DNA of 5,894 nt from assembly GCA_002713825.1 (NCBI GenBank), contig PAUU01000058.1, positions 7,496 to 13,389 of the forward strand, given 5' to 3'. This document shows, piece after piece, positions 1-4,935 of this stretch (position 1 is the stretch's first letter; each line of letters starts with the position of its first letter). The notes beneath the pieces were generated by a model. The model was given only the letters and a program-made list of their open reading frames with translations. It did no database searches and had not been told where the DNA came from. The DNA comes from Acidiferrobacteraceae bacterium (lineage in GTDB: Bacteria > Pseudomonadota > Gammaproteobacteria > Arenicellales > UBA868). A program made the position numbers and the translations under genes.

Positions 1-21
1 ACCACCAAGCCCAAGGGCTGA
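1..21 (+). CDS. C-terminal tail of an upstream gene, possibly a substrate-binding protein
   Basis: Frame 1 reads six codons (TTKPKG) and then a TGA at 19-21. A strong hairpin with a T run starts 12 bases later, which fits a gene ending here. Peptide-class ABC operons usually place the periplasmic substrate-binding protein just before the first permease, so this is the natural candidate. Six residues cannot identify a family, so the role is inferred from position only. A competing reading is frame 3, open from the window edge to a TGA at 114-116 that overlaps the next ATG as TGATG. Its 37 residues resemble no family I recognise and would run through the hairpin, so I prefer frame 1. Confidence 0.4.
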   Translation, partial: TTKPKG

Positions 22-33
22 TTTGCCGGTCAG

Positions 34-81
34 GTCCTGAGTTCCTGGCAGTTCTGTCTGCTCCAGGAGCTCAGGACTTTT
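34..81 (+). terminator. Intercistronic hairpin, probable partial terminator or mRNA stabiliser
   Basis: The arms are GTCCTGAGTTCCTGG (34-48) and CCAGGAGCTCAGGAC (63-77). They pair over 15 bp with one internal G-U pair, around a 14-nt loop, and the second arm is followed by TTTT (78-81). A G-U and an A-U pair (33/78 and 32/79) can extend the stem into the T run. Such structures between a binding-protein gene and its permeases are known to give more binding protein than membrane components, by partial termination or by blocking 3' exonucleases. The T run is short and interrupted by CG at 82-83, so full termination looks unlikely. The structure is seen directly; the function is inferred. Confidence 0.65.
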
Positions 82-89
82 CGCATTCT

Positions 90-106
90 GTAGCTGCTAA
101 GGCTAC
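90..106 (+). promoter_or_regulatory. Small hairpin around the likely ribosome binding site of the first permease
   Basis: GTAGC (90-94) and GCTAC (102-106) can form a 5-bp stem with a 7-nt loop. The only Shine-Dalgarno-like run before the ATG at 116 is AAGG (99-102), which lies mostly in this loop, 13 nt from the start codon. The distance is long for a good site, so translation of the first permease is probably weak or structure-dependent. A five-base stem can occur by chance, hence the low confidence. Confidence 0.2.
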
Positions 107-115
107 CCTGCTCTG

Positions 116-1123
116 ATGAGTCACTGGTATCTGATCAACCGCCTGTTGTTGGCTCTGCCGACATTGCTTGGTGCAGTCACTATCACTTTCGTGCTACTTC
201 GCGTTGTCCCGGGTGATCCCATCGCCATGATGACCGGCCCCGGGGCTACCGAAGCAGATATTGCTCAACTGAGAGCACACTACGGGCTTGACCAGTCTAT
301 CGTCGATCAGTTCATTATTTATCTGGGTCAACTCTTTACCGGAGATTTCGGCACATCCATCAGTTTGCGCCAGGATGTCGGTGAGTTGATCGCCGGGAGG
401 CTGCCAGTAACCGTCGAACTCGTTGTCATTGCAATGTGTATTGCTGTGGGATTCGCACTGATTCTCGCTCTGAAGGGCGTCTACTGGCGAGATCGCTGGC
501 CGGAACGGCTCATAGACAGCTTTATTGGCGTCATCGTTGCCATCCCCGACTTTCTCTGGGCTTTATCTCTGATCCTGATACTGGGCGTCGCTATTCCAGT
601 GATGCCGATCTTCGGACGCATGGATCTAACCATCTCTTTCGACAGTTGGACGAATTTTTATCTGATAGAAAGCCTGTTGCGCGGTCGTTTTGAAGTAACC
701 CGCTCAGTGCTCTATCACATGGTTCTGCCGGCGCTGTCGCTGGCTCTACCCCTGATGGCAATTACAGCAAGAGTGCTGAAGTCCTGCCTGAATGCAGAAA
801 TGAATCGCGAGTACATCACGCTTGCCCGAACACGCGGATTTGGGCGCTTGAGGATCATCTACCGGGAGGCACTACGCAATGCCCTAGTGCCGGCGACTGC
901 GCTCAGTGGCGTACAGTTTACCTTCCTTATCGGAGGCACCGTACTGGTTGAACGTATTTTCGGTTACCCGGGGATCGGTAACATGGCAATTGACGCGGTG
1001 ATCAACCGGGACCTGCCACTGATTCAGGGACTGGTACTGACTTTTGCCGTGCTCTTTATTCTGGTCAACCTGTTTATTGATATCTGCATTACCCTGATCG
1101 ATCCAAGGCTTCGGTATGCCTGA
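116..1123 (+). CDS. Dpp/Opp-type ABC transporter permease (DppB-like), subunit 1
   Basis: Inner-membrane permease of a peptide/opine/nickel-class ABC importer; with the next gene it would form the translocation channel. At 335 residues it matches the DppB/OppB family. Visible hallmarks are an N-terminal membrane helix at about residues 6-30, the family motif PGDP at 32-35, GDFGTS at 76-81 at the end of the periplasmic N-terminal region, and hydrophobic segments at about 97-118, 133-158, 200-222, 262-282 and 305-328. The cytoplasmic EAA loop that docks onto the ATPase lies at about 232-259 (EYITLARTRGFG, then EALRNALVP), followed by the usual FGYPGIG stretch. The ATG at 116 is chosen because the family starts with about this short a lead; the upstream AAGG at 99-102 is a weak ribosome site. 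The gene overlaps the next permease by 8 bp. The substrate cannot be read from the permease; dipeptides, opines and D-amino-acid peptides are all possible. Confidence 0.93.
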   Translation: MSHWYLINRLLLALPTLLGAVTITFVLLRVVPGDPIAMMTGPGATEADIAQLRAHYGLDQSIVDQFIIYLGQLFTGDFGTSISLRQDVGELIAGRLPVTVELVVIAMCIAVGFALILALKGVYWRDRWPERLIDSFIGVIVAIPDFLWALSLILILGVAIPVMPIFGRMDLTISFDSWTNFYLIESLLRGRFEVTRSVLYHMVLPALSLALPLMAITARVLKSCLNAEMNREYITLARTRGFGRLRIIYREALRNALVPATALSGVQFTFLIGGTVLVERIFGYPGIGNMAIDAVINRDLPLIQGLVLTFAVLFILVNLFIDICITLIDPRLRYA

Positions 1124-1982
1124 CGGTAGACCAGACCTTCCCCTGACGTACCGCATACTGCACGAGCCTCGGGCGGTGTTCGGATTGATTGTCTTGGCAC
1201 TAATGCTTCTGGCTGCTGTGTTCGCGCCATGGCTCAGCCCGCATGATCCGCTTGAGCAAGACTTGCTGTCCTCTTTTCTGCCTCCCTCTTGGCAGGCTAA
1301 CGGCGACCCCGTGTTCTTGCTTGGCACCGACAACCTTGGCAGGGACATCGTGTCACGTCTGATCTATGGGGCGCGCACCGCACTAATTGTGGCCTTAGTT
1401 GCTGCCGCTCTGGCAGCACTGTTGGGCACCGTTTTGGGTATGTTGGCAGGCTTCTATGGAGGCAAGACCGATATGCTGATTTCCCGTGCCGTCGATATCT
1501 GGATGTCTTTTCCGGCAGTGCTGCTGTCCATTGTGCTAGTGGCCGTGATTGGCGCAGGTCTGCACGCCGTCATCATTGCTATCGTGATCATTGACTGGAC
1601 ACGGTTTTGCCGAGTGATCCGGGCAGAGACCATGGTGCAGAAGGAACGCGACTATGTTTCTTCCGCCGTAACAATCGGACTGCCCCGAGTCCGCATCCTT
1701 TTTCAGGAGATTTTTCCAAATCTCATCCCGCTGCTGATTGTGCTGTTGACCTTGGAGATGGGTATCGCCATTGTGGTTGAGACGATCCTCAGTTTCGTTG
1801 GACTCAGTGTGGCTTCTGATACCCCCACCTGGGGCAATCTCATTCAGGAAGGCAGACAGTACATCCATCAAGTCCCCTGGCTTCTCGGTCTGCCGGTCGC
1901 CTGCGTCGTCCTGACCGTGCTAGGTCTCAATGCTCTGGGTGACGGAATCAAGGAAGTGATCGATCCGGAGACGCGTCAGTGA
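1116..1982 (+). CDS. Dpp/Opp-type ABC transporter permease (DppC-like), subunit 2
   Basis: Second inner-membrane permease, partner of the preceding DppB-like protein. At 288 residues it has normal DppC/OppC length. It shows the N-terminal cytoplasmic lead and first helix (about residues 20-38), the motif APWLSPHDP (37-45), and the signature GTDNLGRD (70-77) that precedes the core permease domain. Further membrane segments lie at about 88-113, 132-158, 203-224 and 255-274. The EAA loop is at about 178-202, beginning ERDYVSSA and ending FPN; it has Ser-Ser-Ala where many relatives have EAA, a mild divergence. The ATG at 1116 lies within the end of the previous gene (8-bp overlap) and has AAGG at 1105-1108 with a 7-nt spacer, so translation is probably coupled. 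The stop overlaps the next start as GTGA. Confidence 0.93.
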   Translation: MPDGRPDLPLTYRILHEPRAVFGLIVLALMLLAAVFAPWLSPHDPLEQDLLSSFLPPSWQANGDPVFLLGTDNLGRDIVSRLIYGARTALIVALVAAALAALLGTVLGMLAGFYGGKTDMLISRAVDIWMSFPAVLLSIVLVAVIGAGLHAVIIAIVIIDWTRFCRVIRAETMVQKERDYVSSAVTIGLPRVRILFQEIFPNLIPLLIVLLTLEMGIAIVVETILSFVGLSVASDTPTWGNLIQEGRQYIHQVPWLLGLPVACVVLTVLGLNALGDGIKEVIDPETRQ

Positions 1983-2860
1983 CGAAGATACTCGCTGTCC
2001 GAGACCTGCACCTGGCAATGCGTACCGGCGAGAAGCTGGTGCCGGTACTGCGCGGGATCAACCTCAATCTGCCGCAAGGAGAGGTGCACGGACTCGTCGG
2101 TGAATCGGGCGCCGGAAAGACTATGCTGGGGCGCGTCATCCTCGATATTCTGCCGCCCAATGCGGTGGTCACAGCTGGGCACGTGGACTACGCCACGACC
2201 GGATCGCCAATCAAATCAGGTGGCCGGATCTTCAGCAACCGAGAGCGATCGGGCATCAGCTTGATTCCGCAGGACCCCATGACCTCTCTTAATCCGGTCA
2301 AAAAGATCGGCAAACAGATGGTTGAAATTCTTAATCGGGCGCACACCGACCCACCTAGGGCGCTACAAGAACGTGCCGAAGCGCTCCTCGCTGAGGTGAG
2401 GATCAAAAAACCCAAAGAAGTGCTTAAGCAGTACCCGCACCATCTCTCGGGCGGGATGCGTCAGCGGGTACTGATTGCCATGGCTTTCAGCTCTGAACCA
2501 GGAATCATCATTGCAGACGAACCCACGACTGCTCTGGATGTGTCGGTACAAAGACGCGTGCTGCGCCTGATTCGTGATCTGCAGAAGGAGCGAAACACGA
2601 CGATCCTCTTTGTCACCCACGACCTGGGCGTTGTTGCGAAGCTCTGTGACAAGGTGAGTCTTATGCATAGCGGCATGATTCTCGAGCAGGGTCTGGTTTC
2701 CGAGGTATTTCATTCGCCCTCTCACCCCTACACCCGGTCTCTGCTCAAGGCCATTCCAAGATACGACCAGCCGCATGAGAAGTTGACCCCTGTGGCAGAA
2801 GGCCTCCAGAGCCAATTATTAGATGAAGCCCGCAAATATGATCAGCAACGGCAAGTCTGA
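1979..2860 (+). CDS. Dpp/Opp-type ABC transporter ATP-binding protein (DppD-like)
   Basis: Cytoplasmic ATPase that would energise the importer, probably as a heterodimer with the next gene's ATPase domain. All nucleotide-binding motifs are intact: Walker A GESGAGKT at 41-48, Q-loop Gln98 (in PQDPMTSLNP), signature LSGGMRQR at 156-163, Walker B with DE at 180-181 and canonical DEPTTALD, and the switch His214. HPYTRSLL at about 249-256 marks the oligopeptide-transporter C-terminal extension. At 293 residues it is shorter than typical DppD/OppD proteins of about 320-330 and lacks their C-terminal cysteine-rich tail. The start is GTG at 1979, overlapping the previous stop by 4 bp, with GGAG at 1967-1970 and an 8-nt spacer. 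Its 3' end overlaps the next gene by 38 bp. Confidence 0.94.
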   Translation: MTKILAVRDLHLAMRTGEKLVPVLRGINLNLPQGEVHGLVGESGAGKTMLGRVILDILPPNAVVTAGHVDYATTGSPIKSGGRIFSNRERSGISLIPQDPMTSLNPVKKIGKQMVEILNRAHTDPPRALQERAEALLAEVRIKKPKEVLKQYPHHLSGGMRQRVLIAMAFSSEPGIIIADEPTTALDVSVQRRVLRLIRDLQKERNTTILFVTHDLGVVAKLCDKVSLMHSGMILEQGLVSEVFHSPSHPYTRSLLKAIPRYDQPHEKLTPVAEGLQSQLLDEARKYDQQRQV

Positions 2861-4445
2861 AGTCATCCTGGCCAAAAGACTGGGAGTCGCTTTACCGAAT
2901 TTCGCGGCAAAGCAGTGGTTTCAGCCTACGCCGATGGTGCCGATCCTCAGAGACATTGATCTGCGCGCACACAAAGGTCAGTGTCTTGGCATTGTGGGTG
3001 AATCGGGTTCGGGCAAAACCACATTGGGGCGCGCCTTGGTCCGACTGCTCAAACCTACTTCAGGAGAACTGCTGTTTGAGGGGCGGGATATCACTTGCCT
3101 GGATGAAGCAGCATTGCGTCCCATCCGCAACCGACTGCAAATGATCTTTCAGGAACCACGGGCCGCACTGAATCCAAGGAGGCGGATTGACGATGCAGTG
3201 TCACAGCCGCTGCTGACCTATGCCAAGACAACCAACAACAACGAGGCGCGAGAGCAGGCTTGCGAACTGCTGCGGCAGGTGGGACTGGATCCCGCGTTGG
3301 GAAAGCGGTACCCCCGAGAACTCAGCGGTGGTCAACTACAGCGGGCATGTATTGCGCGAGCTATCTCCATTCGGCCTTCCCTAATTGTCGCTGATGAGAT
3401 CGTCTCGGGCTTGGATATGTCGAGTCAGGCACAGGTACTCAACCTGCTGGACGAACTACGTCAGCAACTGGGTTTGTGTGTCATTTTTATAAGTCACGAT
3501 CTTTCGGTCGTGCGCAGTATCTGTGATGAAGTGATTGTTCTGCTGGATGGCAGACAGGTCGAATCCGGACCCGTCTCCCGGATGTTCTCGCATCCACAGC
3601 GGCGGTACACTCGATCACTAATCCAGGCGGTACCGCTTCCAGAACCTGATAGCGATTGGCTTGAGGATGTTATTGACGAAAACGAAACAGGAAACAGGGC
3701 GAAGGCTATGAATATAGAGGGAACAACGGCGCTGGTCACCGGAACCAGTAGGGGAATCGGTCGTGAACTGGTACATGCACTCGTCAAGCGTGGCGCAAAA
3801 AAGGTGTATGCGACTGCAAGAAACCTGACAGATATTGAAGATCTTGAAAAATCATGCTCGGGGGTCGTCGAAACGCTCCCGCTGGATATCACCGACGACA
3901 CGGCGACGCTTGAAACAGCCGAGCAATGTCAGGATGTCGAATTGCTAATCAATAATGCGGGTGTTAACCGGATGTCGGGGCTACTGGCGGCCGAAGGGAT
4001 TGACGGTGCCCGCCTTGAAATGGAGACAAACTACTTCGGCACCTTGAGAATGTGCCGAGCCTTTGCCCCTGTGCTAAAAAATAACGGCGGCGGCTGTATT
4101 GTCAATATGCTCTCCATTCTCTCCCACGTGGCGCTTCCCCTGATGGGCTCTCTGTGCGCCTCCAAGGCGGCAACGCTGAGACTAACGGAAGGGGTACGCG
4201 CCGAACTCGACGCCAGCAATACTTTAGTGATTGCCGTGATGCCAGGCGCGGTAGACACGGATATGAGCCGAGACTTTCCACCGCCAAAGATGCCCGCCGC
4301 CGAGGTGGCAAAAGCGGTGCTGAATGGCATTGTCGAGGGTCAAGAGGAACTCTTCCCTGGGGAGATGGCGAGCGGACTGCGCGAAGGCCTCAAGGCCGAC
4401 CCAAAAGGTGTCGAAAAAGAACTCGCGGGCTATCTTCCAGGCTAA
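2823..4445 (+). CDS. Fusion protein: DppF-like ABC ATPase joined in frame to a short-chain dehydrogenase/reductase domain
   Basis: One 540-residue ORF carries two complete domains. Residues 1 to about 271 are a DppF/OppF-type ATPase: Walker A GESGSGKT at 59-66, Q-loop Gln110, signature LSGGQLQR at 167-174, Walker B ending DE at 191-192, switch His225 and an HPQRRYTRSL tail motif near 257-266. The DEP motif is altered to DEIVSGLD. Residues 272-295 form an acidic linker. Residues 296-540 (245 residues, normal classical-SDR length) contain TGTSRGIG at 306-313, Arg310 and Arg333 suggesting NADP(H), NNAG at 377-380, Asn403, Ser431, Lys448 and a PG motif. The catalytic Tyr of YxxxK is Leu444. The ATG at 2823 has no clear ribosome site; ATG 2838 (535 residues) has GAAG at 2825-2828 with a 9-nt spacer and may be the true start. 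The SDR half might also be translated alone from ATG 3708. Domain identities are secure; whether the product is one polypeptide is not. Confidence 0.88.
   Translation: MKPANMISNGKSEVILAKRLGVALPNFAAKQWFQPTPMVPILRDIDLRAHKGQCLGIVGESGSGKTTLGRALVRLLKPTSGELLFEGRDITCLDEAALRPIRNRLQMIFQEPRAALNPRRRIDDAVSQPLLTYAKTTNNNEAREQACELLRQVGLDPALGKRYPRELSGGQLQRACIARAISIRPSLIVADEIVSGLDMSSQAQVLNLLDELRQQLGLCVIFISHDLSVVRSICDEVIVLLDGRQVESGPVSRMFSHPQRRYTRSLIQAVPLPEPDSDWLEDVIDENETGNRAKAMNIEGTTALVTGTSRGIGRELVHALVKRGAKKVYATARNLTDIEDLEKSCSGVVETLPLDITDDTATLETAEQCQDVELLINNAGVNRMSGLLAAEGIDGARLEMETNYFGTLRMCRAFAPVLKNNGGGCIVNMLSILSHVALPLMGSLCASKAATLRLTEGVRAELDASNTLVIAVMPGAVDTDMSRDFPPPKMPAAEVAKAVLNGIVEGQEELFPGEMASGLREGLKADPKGVEKELAGYLPG
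3695..3710 (+). promoter_or_regulatory. Possible internal translation start for a free-standing SDR
   Basis: The ATG at 3708-3710 encodes Met296 of the fusion ORF, exactly where a stand-alone SDR would begin (MNIEGTTALVTG). Upstream purine-rich bases include CAGGG at 3695-3699 (8-nt spacer) and GAAGG at 3701-3705 (only 2 nt away, too close to be ideal). Translation from here would give a 245-residue SDR in addition to, or instead of, a fusion. The position is suggestive but the ribosome site is mediocre. Confidence 0.35.
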
Positions 4446-4514
4446 GAGGCTATACCAACGCTGACATAGGCAATCCCAATTTCACCTGAGGCAAGTACCG
4501 TTTTCTGTAATGAG

Positions 4515-4543
4515 TTCACGTAAACTTCGGGCATCAATTCAAT
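4515..4543 (+). promoter_or_regulatory. Weak candidate sigma70-type promoter in the gap before the RidA-family gene
   Basis: The gap 4446-4566 (121 bp) is the only sizeable intergenic space inside the cluster. It is more AT-rich than the genes around it. TTCACG (4515-4520) and TTCAAT (4538-4543) are separated by 17 bp and each match 4 of 6 consensus positions. Such a promoter would give a leader of roughly 15 nt before the ATG at 4567. No convincing terminator follows the SDR stop at 4443-4445, so read-through from the transporter genes is equally plausible. Matches this weak occur by chance in AT-rich DNA. Confidence 0.2.
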
Positions 4544-4552
4544 TTTCAATCT

Positions 4553-4557
4553 AGGAG
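4553..4557 (+). promoter_or_regulatory. Ribosome binding site of the RidA-family gene
   Basis: AGGAG with a 9-nt spacer to the ATG at 4567. It is the best Shine-Dalgarno match in the window and fixes that start. It suggests this gene is translated more strongly than the transporter subunits. Confidence 0.75.
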
Positions 4558-4566
4558 CACAAACCA

Positions 4567-4920
4567 ATGGCACTAAAACGAATTCAAGTCGGCGAGCGAA
4601 TGAGTCAGGCGGTGATTCATGGCAACATAGTCTATACGGCAGGTCAGGTGGCGCTTGGCGCGCCCGGTGAGAGCGCGGCAGATCAAACCCGCGATATCCT
4701 CTCCCGAATTGATGCATTGCTCTCGGAAGCAGGCACCGATAAGTCCAAACTCATCTCTGCAACGATATGGCTGTCAGACATGAGCTCTTTCAATGAAATG
4801 AATGAGGTATGGGATGCCTGGGTCACCCCAGGGGACACACCGGCAAGAGCCTGTGTCGAGTCCAAACTGGCCGCACCTCAGTTCACAGTGGAAATCGGAG
4901 TCATCGCGGCGCTGGATTAA
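4567..4920 (+). CDS. RidA-family (YoaB-like) imine/enamine deaminase
   Basis: Small cytoplasmic protein of 117 residues, normal for the Rid/YjgF/YER057c/UK114 family, which forms trimers with ligand sites between subunits. The pattern ATIWLSDMSSFNEMNEVWDAW (first 20 residues from position 65) followed by PARACVES and VEIGVIAA resembles E. coli YoaB more than canonical RidA. The N-terminal stretch typical of RidA itself is replaced by GERMSQAVIHG (9-19). Arg94 and Glu109 occupy the places of RidA Arg105 and Glu120, and Arg105 is needed for 2-aminoacrylate/imine hydrolysis, so deaminase activity is plausible. Its stop lies 15 bp before the start of a DadA-like flavoenzyme, whose product would be an imine. 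It may therefore speed imine hydrolysis in that pathway or limit damage to pyridoxal-phosphate enzymes. Family assignment is firm; the substrate is inferred. Confidence 0.93.
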   Translation: MALKRIQVGERMSQAVIHGNIVYTAGQVALGAPGESAADQTRDILSRIDALLSEAGTDKSKLISATIWLSDMSSFNEMNEVWDAWVTPGDTPARACVESKLAAPQFTVEIGVIAALD

Positions 4921-4935
4921 GGCGCCCCGCTAGCC

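Noticed and set aside
884..1348. Minus-strand ORF of 154 codons across the permease junction
   Set aside because: It lies antisense to the end of one well-supported permease and the start of the next, has no recognisable domain, and is rich in Ser/Arg/Gly as shadow frames often are.
2363..2815. Minus-strand ORF of 150 codons inside the first ATPase gene
   Set aside because: The plus strand encodes conserved ABC motifs over the same bases; the antisense translation shows no family features.
3494..3901. Minus-strand ORF of 135 codons spanning the ATPase-SDR junction
   Set aside because: Considered because it crosses the odd junction, but it is Ser/Thr-rich low-information sequence, antisense to the SDR glycine motif, with no recognisable domain.
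4447..4472. Possible terminator hairpin after the SDR stop (GGCTAT with ATAGGC)
   Set aside because: The arms are only six bases with a mismatch, and no T run follows.
4506..4519. CRP-like palindrome TGTAA-TGAGT-TCAC in the gap
   Set aside because: The half-sites are separated by 5 rather than 6 bases and both deviate from TGTGA/TCACA, so it is not a convincing CRP site.
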